From NCBI GenBank assembly GCA_031286755.1, contig JAITTX010000529.1, positions 1 to 45,348 of the forward strand: a DNA stretch of 45,348 bases. The letters are read 5' to 3'. A model generated the notes under the pieces. It saw only the letters and a list, made by a program, of their open reading frames with translations. It was not told where the DNA came from and searched no databases. Both the position numbers and the translations under genes were made by a program. Origin of the DNA: Paraburkholderia sp. (lineage in GTDB: Bacteria; Pseudomonadota; Gammaproteobacteria; Burkholderiales; Burkholderiaceae). Of the stretch, positions 8,488-17,173 are shown piece after piece. Position 1 is the stretch's first letter, and each line of letters opens with the position of its first letter.

Positions 8488-8559
8488 ATGTGGACCAAAC
8501 CCTCGTTTATTGATCTTCGCTTCGGCATGGAAATCACGATGTACATATCGAACCGTTAA
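8488..8559 (+). CDS. pqqA: PqqA, precursor peptide of PQQ
   Basis: A 23-codon gene encodes [20 protein letters not shown] followed by S-N-R. It matches the PqqA family in length, in the N-terminal MWTKP and in the conserved Glu and Tyr that become PQQ. Here these are E15 and Y19, with the required three residues between them (E-I-T-M-Y). A strong AAAGGAGAA ribosome binding site lies just upstream. PqqA is the ribosomally made substrate that the radical SAM enzyme PqqE, with PqqD, cross-links between Glu and Tyr. No pqqF protease gene is seen in the window, so peptide release must use another protease. Confidence 0.96.
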   Translation: MWTKPSFIDLRFGMEITMYISNR

Positions 8560-8588
8560 TCGGCTTTCGAATCCGCTTTGACAGCGCA

Positions 8589-8620
8589 CGAACCGGCCCC
8601 GGTCTCCCGAGGCCGGTTCG
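8589..8620 (+). promoter_or_regulatory. 10-bp-stem hairpin between pqqA and pqqB, candidate attenuator
   Basis: CGAACCGGCC (8589-8598) is perfectly complementary to GGCCGGTTCG (8611-8620), with a 12-base loop. It begins 30 bp after the pqqA stop and ends 48 bp before the pqqB start. No T-run follows. Such a stem may reduce read-through or protect the pqqA message from 3' decay, so that the small substrate peptide is made in excess over the enzymes, as is described for other pqq operons. Confidence 0.55.
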
Positions 8621-8668
8621 ACGCCGATGGTCCGCCCGCGAGCGCGGACGCCTGTCCTTCACCTCAAC

Positions 8669-9580
8669 ATGCTCATTCAAATACTCGGGTCGGCAGCGGG
8701 GGGCGGCTTCCCTCAGTGGAATTGCAACTGCGCGAATTGCGCGGGCTTGCGCAATGGCACGCTCGTTGCGCAGGCGCGTACCCAGTCGTCGCTCGCGCTG
8801 TCCGATGACGGCGAGCACTGGGTGCTGTGCAACGCGTCGCCCGACATCCGCGCGCAATTGCAGCAGTTCGCGCCCATGCAGCCGGGCCGCGCGCCGCGCG
8901 ACACCGGCATCGGCGCGATCGTCCTCATGGACAGCCAGATCGATCACACCACCGGCCTGCTCAGCCTGCGCGAGGGTTGCCCGCTGCCCGTGTGGTGTAC
9001 CGGGATGGTTCACGAAGACCTGACAACGGGCTTTCCGCTCTTCAAGATGCTCGAGCACTGGAACGGCGGATTGAGATGGAACCGCATCGAACTCCATGAC
9101 AGTTTTGTCGTGCCCGCGTGCCCGGGCCTGCGCTTCACGCCGTTCCCGTTGCGCAGCGCCGCGCCGCCCTACTCGCCGCATCGCCTGGACCCGCATCCGG
9201 GCGACAACATCGGGCTCCTCGTCGAAGACTCGCGCACGGGCGGCAAGCTGTTCTATGCCCCTGGACTCGGCGAAGTCGACGATGCGCTGCTCACGCGCAT
9301 GCAAGCGGCCGACTGCCTGCTCGTCGACGGCACGCTGTGGGACGACGACGAAATGCAGCGGCGCGGCGTGGGCACGCGCACGGGCCGCCAGATGGGACAT
9401 CTCGCGCTGAACGGGCCGGGCGGCATGATCGACGTGCTCGCGCGCGTGCCGCGCGCACGCAAGGTGCTCATTCATATCAACAACACCAACCCGATCCTCG
9501 ATGAGCGTTCCGCCGAACGCGCGCAATTGCAGCGGCGCGGCATCGAAGTTGCATTCGATGGAATGCAGATCGTGCTTTAG
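8669..9580 (+). CDS. pqqB: PqqB, PQQ biosynthesis protein
   Basis: This 303-residue protein has the characteristic PqqB start [23 protein letters not shown] (residues 2-24) and the metallo-beta-lactamase-like fold. Later motifs include [18 protein letters not shown] and [11 protein letters not shown]. PqqB is thought to be an iron-dependent hydroxylase acting on the Glu-Tyr-derived intermediate before PqqC. The start at 8669 is chosen because it aligns with the family N-terminus; the Shine-Dalgarno there is weak. It lies 109 bp after pqqA, separated by the hairpin, and 19 bp before pqqC. Confidence 0.95.
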   Translation: MLIQILGSAAGGGFPQWNCNCANCAGLRNGTLVAQARTQSSLALSDDGEHWVLCNASPDIRAQLQQFAPMQPGRAPRDTGIGAIVLMDSQIDHTTGLLSLREGCPLPVWCTGMVHEDLTTGFPLFKMLEHWNGGLRWNRIELHDSFVVPACPGLRFTPFPLRSAAPPYSPHRLDPHPGDNIGLLVEDSRTGGKLFYAPGLGEVDDALLTRMQAADCLLVDGTLWDDDEMQRRGVGTRTGRQMGHLALNGPGGMIDVLARVPRARKVLIHINNTNPILDERSAERAQLQRRGIEVAFDGMQIVL

Positions 9581-9599
9581 ACCCGCCATGGAATCCTCG

Positions 9600-10352
9600 A
9601 TGAGCCAACCCGCTCTCACCCGCGAACAGTTCGAACAGGCGCTGCGTGCAAAGGGCGCCTTCTATCACATCCATCATCCCTACCACGTCGCGATGTACGA
9701 GGGCCGCGCCACGCGGGAGCAGATCCAGGGCTGGGTTGCGAACCGCTTCTACTACCAGGTCAACATCCCGATGAAGGACGCGGCGATTCTCGCCAACTGC
9801 CCGGACCGCGAAATACGCCGGCAATGGGTTCAGCGCCTGATCGATCACGACGGCGGCGCCGGCGAGGAAGGCGGCATCGAGGCGTGGCTGCGGCTCGGCG
9901 AGGCGGTAGGCCTCAATGCCGGCCAATTGCGCTCGCAGGAACTCGTGTTGCCTGGCGTGCGCTTTGCCGTCGACGCCTACGTGAACTTCGCGCGCCGCGC
10001 GAGCTGGCAGGAAGCGGCCAGCAGTTCGCTCACCGAATTGTTTGCGCCGCAGATTCATCAATCGCGTCTCGACACCTGGCCGCGCCACTACCCGTGGATC
10101 GATCCCGCCGGCTACGCCTATTTCCGCACCCGCCTCGGTCAGGCGCGCCGCGACGTCGAGCATGGGCTGGAGATCACGCTGCAACATTACACGACGCACG
10201 CGGGCCAGCAGCGCATGCTGGAAATCCTGCAATTCAAGCTGGATATCCTGTGGACGATGCTCGACGCCATGTCGATGGCCTACGAACTCAATCGTCCTCC
10301 TTATCATAGCGTGACCGATCAACGTGTCTGGCACAAAGGCATCGCCCTATGA
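9600..10352 (+). CDS. pqqC: PqqC, pyrroloquinoline-quinone synthase
   Basis: This 250-residue protein matches PqqC in length and throughout. The stretches [44 protein letters not shown] and LIDHDGG are characteristic. PqqC is the cofactor-free oxidase that catalyses ring closure and the final oxidation to PQQ in the cytoplasm. The start at 9600 has GGAA upstream; an in-frame ATG at 9588 is possible. The stop codon overlaps the pqqD start by 4 bp (ATGA), indicating translational coupling. Confidence 0.96.
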   Translation: MSQPALTREQFEQALRAKGAFYHIHHPYHVAMYEGRATREQIQGWVANRFYYQVNIPMKDAAILANCPDREIRRQWVQRLIDHDGGAGEEGGIEAWLRLGEAVGLNAGQLRSQELVLPGVRFAVDAYVNFARRASWQEAASSSLTELFAPQIHQSRLDTWPRHYPWIDPAGYAYFRTRLGQARRDVEHGLEITLQHYTTHAGQQRMLEILQFKLDILWTMLDAMSMAYELNRPPYHSVTDQRVWHKGIAL

Positions 10353-10624
10353 CTATCGACCGCAAACAGATGCCGCAGTGGCGGCGCGGCTTTCGCTTTC
10401 AGTTCGAGCCGGCCCAGCAAGCGCACGTGCTGCTGTACCCCGAAGGCATGATCAAATTCAACGAGAGCGCCAGCGCGATCGGCCAGTTGATCGACGGCGC
10501 GCGCACCATCGCGGACATCGTCGCCCATCTCGAACAGCAATTTCCCGGTGTGGCCGAGCTCGGCGCCGACGTCGACGATTTCATGGAGACCGCCCGTGCA
10601 GAGCACTGGATCGAACTCGCCTGA
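10349..10624 (+). CDS. pqqD: PqqD, PqqA peptide chaperone
   Basis: A 91-residue PqqD with the RRE-type winged fold. It shows the typical pattern [41 protein letters not shown] (about residues 28-68). It presents PqqA to the radical SAM enzyme PqqE. It overlaps pqqC by 4 bp at the start and pqqE by 29 bp at the end. It is a free-standing protein here, not fused to PqqC or PqqE as in some species. Confidence 0.95.
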   Translation: MTIDRKQMPQWRRGFRFQFEPAQQAHVLLYPEGMIKFNESASAIGQLIDGARTIADIVAHLEQQFPGVAELGADVDDFMETARAEHWIELA

Positions 10625-11759
10625 GCCCGCCGTGGGGCTGCCATTGTGGCTGCTGGCCGAACTCACCTACCGCTGCCCGCTGCAGTGCCCGTACTGTTCG
10701 AACCCGCTCGATTTCGCGCGCCAGGGCGCGGAACTCGACACCGCCGCGTGGTTCAGGGTGATGGCCGAAGCGCGCCAGATGGGTGCCGCGCAGATCGGCT
10801 TTTCCGGCGGCGAGCCGCTCGCGCGGCCCGATCTCGCCGAACTGATCGGCGAGGCGCGGCGGCTGGGCTTTTACACGAACCTGATCACGTCCGGCATCGG
10901 CCTGACCGGGCAGAAGATCGTCGACTTTCACCGGGCCGGACTCGATCACATCCAGATCAGCTTCCAGGCGAGCGACCCGCAAGTCAACAACATGCTCGCC
11001 GGCTCGAAGAAAGCGTTCGCACACAAGCTCGCAATGGCGCAGGCCGTGAAAGCCCACGGCTACCCGATGGTGCTCAACTTCGTCATCCATCGTCACAATA
11101 TCGACGCCATCGACACGATCATCGAGCTGTGCCTCGCGCTCGGCGCCGACTACGTCGAACTGGCGACATGCCAATACTATGGCTGGGCCTACCTCAACCG
11201 CGACGCGCTGTTGCCAACGCGCGAGCAACTCGTGCGCGCCGAGCGCGTCACCAACGAGTACCGCGCGAAGCTCGCCGCGGAGAACAATCCCTGCAAGCTC
11301 ATCTTCGTCACGCCCGACTACTACGAGGAGCGCCCCAAGCCCTGTATGAACGGCTGGGGCAGCCTCTTCATGATCGTCACGCCGGACGGCACCGTACTGC
11401 CATGTCATGCCGCGCGACAGTTGCCGATCGCGTTCCCCAATGTGCGCGAACACGATTTGCGGCACATCTGGTACGACTCGCCCGGATTCAACCGCTTTCG
11501 TGGCGACGACTGGATGCCCGAGCCATGCCGGTCGTGCGACGAAAAAAAGAAAGACTTCGGCGGATGTCGTTGCCAGGCGTATCTGCTGACGGGCGACGCG
11601 AGCCAGGCGGATCCCGTATGCAGCAAGTCGCCGCACCACGAGTTGATCCTGAAGGCGCGAGATGCCTCGCTCGCGCCGCTGCAGCCGATCACGCAACTCG
11701 TGTTCCGCAACCCGCGCAACAGCCGCGCGATCGATTCCGCGCCCGGCCCGAGCCGTTAG
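10596..11759 (+). CDS. pqqE: PqqE, radical SAM PqqA glutamate-tyrosine cross-linking enzyme
   Basis: This 387-residue protein (from the GTG at 10596) carries the radical SAM cluster motif CPLQCPYC near residue 27. The SPASM-domain auxiliary cluster cysteines lie in the C-terminal third ([33 protein letters not shown] and PVCSKS). PqqE forms the carbon-carbon bond between Glu and Tyr of PqqA. I choose the GTG because GGAGA sits at the right spacing and an upstream ATG at 10548 would add 16 unrelated residues. The stop codon overlaps, tail to tail, the stop of the leftward TRAP permease gene. Confidence 0.94.
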   Translation: MQSTGSNSPEPAVGLPLWLLAELTYRCPLQCPYCSNPLDFARQGAELDTAAWFRVMAEARQMGAAQIGFSGGEPLARPDLAELIGEARRLGFYTNLITSGIGLTGQKIVDFHRAGLDHIQISFQASDPQVNNMLAGSKKAFAHKLAMAQAVKAHGYPMVLNFVIHRHNIDAIDTIIELCLALGADYVELATCQYYGWAYLNRDALLPTREQLVRAERVTNEYRAKLAAENNPCKLIFVTPDYYEERPKPCMNGWGSLFMIVTPDGTVLPCHAARQLPIAFPNVREHDLRHIWYDSPGFNRFRGDDWMPEPCRSCDEKKKDFGGCRCQAYLLTGDASQADPVCSKSPHHELILKARDASLAPLQPITQLVFRNPRNSRAIDSAPGPSR

Positions 11760-13645
11760 AGAAAGCCTGTCGAAAACCACGGTACGGCCGCAATCAAAAC
11801 GAGCGAAACCAGCAGCGCGCCAAGATAGATCCACATCGACTTCATGGCGCCATCGGGGTTCACCTTGCCGATGGCGCAGGCCGCGAAGAAGCCCACGCCA
11901 AAGGGCGGGGCGAACAGCCCCAATCCCATCGCGAAGATGACGACCATGGTGTAATGCACCTCGTTGATGCCGAAGGCACGCGCGATGGGAAACAGCAGCG
12001 GCGCAAACAGCACAATGGCGGGAATCCCCTCCAGAAAGCTGCCCAGTATCACGAAGATCAATGCAGAGGCGGCCAGAAACCCGCCCGCTCCGTAAGGCAT
12101 GCTCATCATTGCCGCGCTCAGTTGGTGCGCGAATCCCGATTGCGTCAGCGCCCAGGCCATGGCCGTCGCGCAACCGATAATGAGGAGAATGGCGCCGGAG
12201 AGCGAAGCCGTTTCGACGAGCATCGGATAGAGCCGCGCCCACCTGAAACGCCGGTATAACGCCACGCCGACGACAAACGTATAGGCGATGCCGATGGTCG
12301 AAACCTCGGTGGCCGTGGCAACCCCCTCCGAAACGGCCGCGCGGATCAGAAACGGCAGCACGAGGGCGGGCGCGGCGAACAGCAAGGCCCTCCCGCATTG
12401 CGCCGCCGAAGCCTTGCGTACGGAAGAAGTGTCCTCCCTGCGGCTGCGGCACCAGACCACCACGCTCATCGCCACGGCGCCCACGATGGCCGGCATGAAC
12501 CCGCCGGTGAACAACGCGGAGATCGACACGCCCGTGACGGAGCCCGCCGTGATCAACACAAGGCTCGGCGGAATCGTCTCGGACATCGCGCCGGAAGCGC
12601 CCAGCATGGCGACCAGTTCGCCATCCCCGGCGCCGCGCTTTTTCATCTCCGGAAACAGCGCTGGCGCCACGGCAGCCATGTCCGCGACCTTGGAACCCGA
12701 AATCCCCGAGACCAGGTACATGGCGCCAATCAGCACGTAGGACAGCCCGCCCCGGCGATGCCCGACCAGCGTCATCAGGAAACGGATCATGGCCTCGGCC
12801 ATGCCGGTGGACTCCATCAACCCGCCAAGCAGCACGAATAGCGGCACGGCGAGCAGCATCAGCCCCGACATGCCCTCGTCCATGCGACCGACGACGATAC
12901 TGAGCGGCGCGGAAGTCGTGCAGGAAAGATAAGCCAGCGTAGCCGTTCCAAACGCAACGAAGATGGGCACGCCCGCGGCAATCATCAATGCCACGCCGAA
13001 TAGAAAGAACACCAGCAGGCTGACATTGCCGAGTTCCACGAAGAACGCCGCGCTGTTGAACAGCACGAGCGCGACGGCGCCGACCATCGCGACCGACACA
13101 ATGACGTCGCGCGCCTTCGCCCGAACCATCAGCCTCGTGAGCGTCAACGCGAGCATCAGCCCCACCCCGACCACGATGCTGCTGACGCGCCATGCGTCCG
13201 GCAATTCGAGCGCTGGGCTCAAGATGGGGATCTGGTCCTGCATGTACTCCCACGCGGGCGCCACCAGCCCGAGCACGAAAGCCACCACAACGACATTGCC
13301 CAGCGTATCCATGAATGCCCGCCGGGGCGGCGCGAGGCGAGCAATGAACACGCCGAGCCGCATGTGCTGCCCGCGACGCAGGGCGATGACCGCGCCCAGC
13401 ATCGCGAGCCAGACGAACAACAGCGCGGAGAGCTCGTTGCCCCAGATGAGCGGCTCCTTGAGCACGTAACGGAATATCACGTTGCTCAACTGCAGGGCGA
13501 ATTCCGCGACCACCAGCACGGCCGCGGGAACCTCGGTCCCCCACATGATGACTCGTTCGAGATGGGCTGCGAATCGCGAGATGCGACGCCGGGTCGACGA
13601 TGTTCCGCTTTCGCCCCCAAGCGCTGCTTCCAGTCCCGTGTTCAT
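11756..13645 (-). CDS. TRAP transporter fused permease (DctQ-DctM), second system
   Basis: A 629-residue fused DctQM permease, close paralogue of the one at 489-2381. It shares [40 protein letters not shown] and the C-terminal [30 protein letters not shown]. About four N-terminal hydrophobic segments (DctQ) are followed by the many segments of DctM. The start at 13645 is chosen over the upstream ATG at 13747 because GAGGGA precedes it and it clears dctP. It is the last gene of the operon starting at 17034, 35 bp after dctP. Its 3' end overlaps pqqE by 4 bp, with no room for a separate terminator. Confidence 0.93.
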   Translation of the reverse strand: MNTGLEAALGGESGTSSTRRRISRFAAHLERVIMWGTEVPAAVLVVAEFALQLSNVIFRYVLKEPLIWGNELSALLFVWLAMLGAVIALRRGQHMRLGVFIARLAPPRRAFMDTLGNVVVVAFVLGLVAPAWEYMQDQIPILSPALELPDAWRVSSIVVGVGLMLALTLTRLMVRAKARDVIVSVAMVGAVALVLFNSAAFFVELGNVSLLVFFLFGVALMIAAGVPIFVAFGTATLAYLSCTTSAPLSIVVGRMDEGMSGLMLLAVPLFVLLGGLMESTGMAEAMIRFLMTLVGHRRGGLSYVLIGAMYLVSGISGSKVADMAAVAPALFPEMKKRGAGDGELVAMLGASGAMSETIPPSLVLITAGSVTGVSISALFTGGFMPAIVGAVAMSVVVWCRSRREDTSSVRKASAAQCGRALLFAAPALVLPFLIRAAVSEGVATATEVSTIGIAYTFVVGVALYRRFRWARLYPMLVETASLSGAILLIIGCATAMAWALTQSGFAHQLSAAMMSMPYGAGGFLAASALIFVILGSFLEGIPAIVLFAPLLFPIARAFGINEVHYTMVVIFAMGLGLFAPPFGVGFFAACAIGKVNPDGAMKSMWIYLGALLVSLVLIAAVPWFSTGFL

Positions 13646-13680
13646 GATTTTTCCCTCGGGTTGTGCATGGCTCACGCAGC

Positions 13681-14727
13681 TCAAGCGAGTTTTCCGGTGT
13701 ACTTCTCCAATACGGCCCACGTTTGTTCGCCGTATTTTTTCCGCCATTGCGCATAGAAGCCGTTCTTTTGCAGAACATCGCGAAACGCCTTCGTGTCCGG
13801 CCGGCCAAATTTCAGCCCTTTGGCCGCCAGCCCGGTTTCGAGCCGCGCATTGAGCGCCGCGATATCCTGGCGTTCGCGCATGGCCGCGGCGTTGATATGT
13901 CTTGCCACGATTTCCTGCAGGTCTTTGGGCAGACGATTCAACGATCTCGCGTTAGCGAGAAACCACCAGCCGTCCCACATATGATTCGTTAGCGAACAAT
14001 ATTTCTGCACCTCGTAAAAGCGCATGGTGTCGATAATGGCCAGTGCGTTTTCCTGGCCATCGACCACCTTCGTCTGCAAGGCGGAATAGACTTCGTTCAC
14101 GTTGATGCTGGTTGGCGTCGCGCCCAGCGCCTGAAACATCGAGGTCCACATGGGACTCACGGGCACACGAATCTTGAAGTTGTGAAAATCGTCCGGCGTT
14201 GCGACGAGCTTGACGGAACTCGTCACCTGCCTGAATCCATCGTCCCAGATCTTTTCCATGGCAATGAGCCCGACTTTGGCGAGCTGGTCCCGCACCAGCT
14301 TGCCGAGGTCTCCGTCCATCGCGGCCCAGACCTGGTCGTAGTCCTTGAATGCGTAACCCAGTCCGTTGATCGACGCCACCGGAACGAGCGTGGCCAGCAC
14401 GAGCCCCGAGAGCGTGAAAAAGTCGATCGCGCCGGTCCGCACCTGCGTGAACATGTCGGTGTCGCTGCCCAATTGCCCGCTGGGAAAGATCTGGATGTCG
14501 ACCCGTCCATGGGTCTCTTGCCGGATCGCGTCGGCCGCCTCTTTGGCGCGAATGTTCATCGGATGGTCGATCTGCTGGTTGTGCGCGTATTTCAGCGTGA
14601 ATTCGGCGGATCGCGCCTGGGCCCGCAGCGGCGCCAGCGCGCCCGCCGCGCCCACCGCGCAGGCAGCCGAGGTCATGCCGAGATGCTGCACGAACTGCCG
14701 CCGCGACAGCCTGAAAGCGTTGCTCAT
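13681..14727 (-). CDS. TRAP transporter substrate-binding protein, DctP family, second system
   Basis: A 348-residue periplasmic receptor. Its N-terminus LSRRQFVQHLG followed by an alanine-rich hydrophobic run and LRAQA looks like a Tat signal peptide. FKIRVPVSPMWTSMFQALGATPTSINVNEVYSALQTKVVDGQENAL matches the DctP ligand region and contains the carboxylate-binding Arg. The start at 14727 has GGAGCGAG upstream; an in-frame ATG lies 12 bp upstream. Context with a 2-hydroxy-acid oxidase and a 3-hydroxyisobutyrate-dehydrogenase-like enzyme suggests the ligand is a hydroxy acid, but this is inferred. Confidence 0.93.
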   Translation of the reverse strand: MSNAFRLSRRQFVQHLGMTSAACAVGAAGALAPLRAQARSAEFTLKYAHNQQIDHPMNIRAKEAADAIRQETHGRVDIQIFPSGQLGSDTDMFTQVRTGAIDFFTLSGLVLATLVPVASINGLGYAFKDYDQVWAAMDGDLGKLVRDQLAKVGLIAMEKIWDDGFRQVTSSVKLVATPDDFHNFKIRVPVSPMWTSMFQALGATPTSINVNEVYSALQTKVVDGQENALAIIDTMRFYEVQKYCSLTNHMWDGWWFLANARSLNRLPKDLQEIVARHINAAAMRERQDIAALNARLETGLAAKGLKFGRPDTKAFRDVLQKNGFYAQWRKKYGEQTWAVLEKYTGKLA

Positions 14728-14786
14728 GTCTCGCTCCATGTATTGTTGGTGTGACGTCGATGTTCTCGACGCATTACGTCCGGGGA

Positions 14787-15725
14787 CTATGAATAAAGGC
14801 GTGAAATTGAAACCGTTTCGACTTCCGGGCCCGCCGACTCGACATAGCGTCGATACTGTTCCAGCGCGGCCTCCAGCAACGGCAGCGCCACGCCCGTCGA
14901 CGACCGGACCGCGTCGACATTCTTGAGATCCTTGAGCATCTGCCCCGCGCGTCCGGTTGGCGGCTCGAAACCCTCGGCCGCCATGCGCGGCCACACGCGC
15001 TGCAAGCCGGCTGAATCGGCGAACCCGCCCTCGAGACAGCGGGGAACGGCTTCGAGCGGCAACCCTAGCCGCCGGGCGAGCGCCAATGCCTCGGCCAGCA
15101 TGACGAACGTCGTGCCAACCAGGGCCTGATTGAGCACTTTCATTTCCTGCCCCTTGCCCGTGTCGCCGACATGACTGATCCGGCTTCCCAGATGCGAAAG
15201 CAGGGGCGTCGCGCGACGCACCGCGTCCAGCGGACCGCCCAGCATCAGCGTCAACTCACCTCGCTTTGCCGCGTCCGGGCCGCCCGAGACGGGCGCATCG
15301 ATCCATGCGCACGAAGCCCCGGCCGCACGCCGTGCAAACGAACGGGTGTCGTCGGGCTGAACCGTGGAGAAGTCGACGATGAGCCGCAGGCGGTTCGTCG
15401 CGGGCAGGCGGTTCGTCCCGGGCAGGCGGTTCGTCGCGGACAACAGGCCATGCTCCCCGAACACCACGGCCTCGACCGCCGCTGCGTCCAGCACGCACAG
15501 GCAAACGACGTCGCACTCGCGCGCGACCTCGCGAGGCGAATCCGCAATGGCCGCGCCCGCTGCCTTCAAGAGCCCGTAGCGATCGCTCTCGCGATTCCAG
15601 ACACACAGGCGGTATCCGCTTTCGGCGAGACGCAACGCGATCGACTGGCCCATCAGTCCTAGCCCGATGAATCCGATGGTGCTGCTGGAGTCGATGGAGC
15701 CGAAGTCAAGCGATGAACTGTTCAT
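14787..15725 (-). CDS. 3-hydroxyisobutyrate dehydrogenase-like NAD(P)-dependent oxidoreductase
   Basis: This 312-residue enzyme belongs to the beta-hydroxyacid dehydrogenase family (3-hydroxyisobutyrate, tartronate semialdehyde, 6-phosphogluconate type). It has the Rossmann motif IGFIGLGLMGQ (about residues 17-27), the substrate motif DAPVSGGPDAAKRGELTLMLGG (143-164) and the catalytic Lys of GKGQEMKVLNQ (K196). It lies between the 2-hydroxy-acid oxidase and dctP in one operon, so it may act on a hydroxy acid or semialdehyde of the same pathway. Unusually, residues 98-113 are a repeat (TNRLPG, TNRLPA, TNRL) caused by a tandem DNA repeat, inserted before the strand that carries DFSTVQP. The start could also be 15773. 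Confidence 0.88.
   Translation of the reverse strand: MNSSSLDFGSIDSSSTIGFIGLGLMGQSIALRLAESGYRLCVWNRESDRYGLLKAAGAAIADSPREVARECDVVCLCVLDAAAVEAVVFGEHGLLSATNRLPGTNRLPATNRLRLIVDFSTVQPDDTRSFARRAAGASCAWIDAPVSGGPDAAKRGELTLMLGGPLDAVRRATPLLSHLGSRISHVGDTGKGQEMKVLNQALVGTTFVMLAEALALARRLGLPLEAVPRCLEGGFADSAGLQRVWPRMAAEGFEPPTGRAGQMLKDLKNVDAVRSSTGVALPLLEAALEQYRRYVESAGPEVETVSISRLYS
15388..15441. repeat. Three tandem 18-bp repeats within a coding sequence
   Basis: Three units occur back to back: AGGCGGTTCGTCGCGGGC, AGGCGGTTCGTCCCGGGC and AGGCGGTTCGTCGCGGAC. They are in frame in the 3-hydroxyisobutyrate-dehydrogenase-like gene and add six residues per unit. Replication slippage is the likely origin, and copy number may vary between strains. 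Confidence 0.85.
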
Positions 15726-15777
15726 GGATAAGCTCGGGAACGACGATGAAAATCGCCACGGCGAACGTGGCACGTAA

Positions 15778-17034
15778 TTAGCCGACGCGGGATTCGGGCG
15801 AAGCTTGCGCTGTTTGCGCTGCGGCGAACCGGGACGCGGGAAGCCGCGCAGGCTGCTGCGGAAGATATGGCAAGCCGAATTCGTCGAGCAGGATCGAGCT
15901 GTCCACGTCGCCCGGACGCATGTGGCCGCAAAACGCCATCGTGAGATCGAGCTCTTTCTGGATGATCTCCAGCGCGCGAGTCACGCCGCGCTGCCCCAGG
16001 GCGCCAAGGCCATAGAGCATGGACCGGCCGATGTAGGTTCCCTTTGCGCCGAGCGCAAGGGCCTTGAGCACGTCCTGGCCGCTGCGGATTCCGCCGTCCA
16101 TGTGTACTTCGATCCGCGTGCCGACCTGCTCCGCGATAAGCGGCAGCGCGCGTATCGAAGAGATTGCGCCGTCGAGTTGCCGGCCACCGTGGTTCGACAC
16201 CACGATCGCATCGGCACCGGCCGCCAGGGCGTGCCCGGCATCCTGCACATCCTGAATGCCTTTCACAATGAGCTTGCCGTGCCAGAGCCGCCGGATCCAG
16301 CGCACGTCCTCCCAACTCAGCGTCGGATCGAACTGCTGCGCGCACCACTCGGAGAGCAACGTCGTGCTGCCGATTCCCTCGATGTGACCGACGATATTGC
16401 CCAGTGTCCGGCGCCGGGTGCGCAACATGTTCCACCACCAGCGCGGCTTGCCGAGAATATCGGCGCAGTTGGAAAGCGTCAGCCTCGGCGGCGCGGAAAG
16501 ACCGTTCTTGAGATCCTTGTGCCGTTGCCCGCTCACGGGAAGATCGAGCGTCAGCACCAGCGCGTCGACGTTCGCGGCTTTCGCCCGCGCGATCAACCGC
16601 TCGACGAACTGGCGATCGCGCATCACATAGACCTGGAACCAGAACGGGTCGCCGTTCAACGCCTGCGCGACATCCTCGATCGAGCAAATGCTCATGGTGG
16701 ACAACGTGAACGGCACGCCAAAGTCCCGGGCGGCGCGCGCCGCGAGCATTTCGCCGTCGGCATGCTGCATCCCCGTGAGCCCCGTGGGGGCGATAGCGAC
16801 GGGCATGGCCACGCCACGGCCCAGCATCGTGGACGCCGTGGTGCGCGACTCGATACTCACGCCAACGCGCTGGCGCAGCTTGATCTTCTCGAAGTCCTCC
16901 TGATTCGATCGATACGTGCCCTCCGTCCACGATCCCGAATCCGCATACTCGTAGAACATCCTGGGCACCCTTCGTTTCGCCAGCACCCGCAAGTCTTCCA
17001 TGCATGTCATGCTCTTCATCGCTTCGATACCCAT
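15778..17034 (-). CDS. FMN-dependent alpha-hydroxy-acid oxidase/dehydrogenase
   Basis: A 418-residue (beta/alpha)8 flavoenzyme of the lactate oxidase, glycolate oxidase and mandelate dehydrogenase family. It oxidises 2-hydroxy acids to 2-oxo acids. Signatures include PRMFYEYADSGSWTEGTYRSNQEDF at the N-terminus and APTGLTGMQHADGE. The active-site stretch VVSNHGGRQLDGAISS carries the catalytic His and substrate-binding Arg, and MDGGIRSGQDVLKALALGAKGTYIGR binds FMN phosphate. It heads the operon continuing into the dehydrogenase and TRAP genes and is divergent from a LysR gene. No strong Shine-Dalgarno precedes 17034; 17019 is an alternative start. Confidence 0.92.
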   Translation of the reverse strand: MGIEAMKSMTCMEDLRVLAKRRVPRMFYEYADSGSWTEGTYRSNQEDFEKIKLRQRVGVSIESRTTASTMLGRGVAMPVAIAPTGLTGMQHADGEMLAARAARDFGVPFTLSTMSICSIEDVAQALNGDPFWFQVYVMRDRQFVERLIARAKAANVDALVLTLDLPVSGQRHKDLKNGLSAPPRLTLSNCADILGKPRWWWNMLRTRRRTLGNIVGHIEGIGSTTLLSEWCAQQFDPTLSWEDVRWIRRLWHGKLIVKGIQDVQDAGHALAAGADAIVVSNHGGRQLDGAISSIRALPLIAEQVGTRIEVHMDGGIRSGQDVLKALALGAKGTYIGRSMLYGLGALGQRGVTRALEIIQKELDLTMAFCGHMRPGDVDSSILLDEFGLPYLPQQPARLPASRFAAAQTAQASPESRVG

Positions 17035-17093
17035 CGGAAAAGGGTTGCGTCGTCATTGTTCTGGTGGATTCTACGAACGACCCATTCGCGATC

Positions 17094-17131
17094 ACAAACG
17101 ACATTTATTCGCGGCACAGCCAAGAAAAATT
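17094..17131. promoter_or_regulatory. Candidate LysR operator between the hydroxy-acid oxidase and LysR genes
   Basis: The site lies in the divergent promoter region and contains an interrupted inverted repeat (TTC-GCGGCACAGCCAA-GAA; the GG and CC also pair). It matches 25247-25284 at 31 of 38 positions by my count. The flanks ACAAACGACA and CCAAGAAAAATT are identical in both. A partly palindromic site between a LysR gene and its divergent target is the expected place for a LysR-type operator. Confidence 0.6.
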
Positions 17132-17173
17132 CGGGCGTATTGACGCCCTGTCGAGGCGCCCATATCATGCGGC

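Noticed and set aside
10581..13808. 1075-codon minus-strand open frame across pqqE and the TRAP permease
   Set aside because: It runs antisense to pqqE and out of frame with the permease. No domain is recognisable, and both overlapped genes are well supported.
15388..15441. Tandem repeat considered as a CRISPR or recombination site
   Set aside because: The units are contiguous with no spacers and are in frame within a coding sequence, so slippage is the better explanation.
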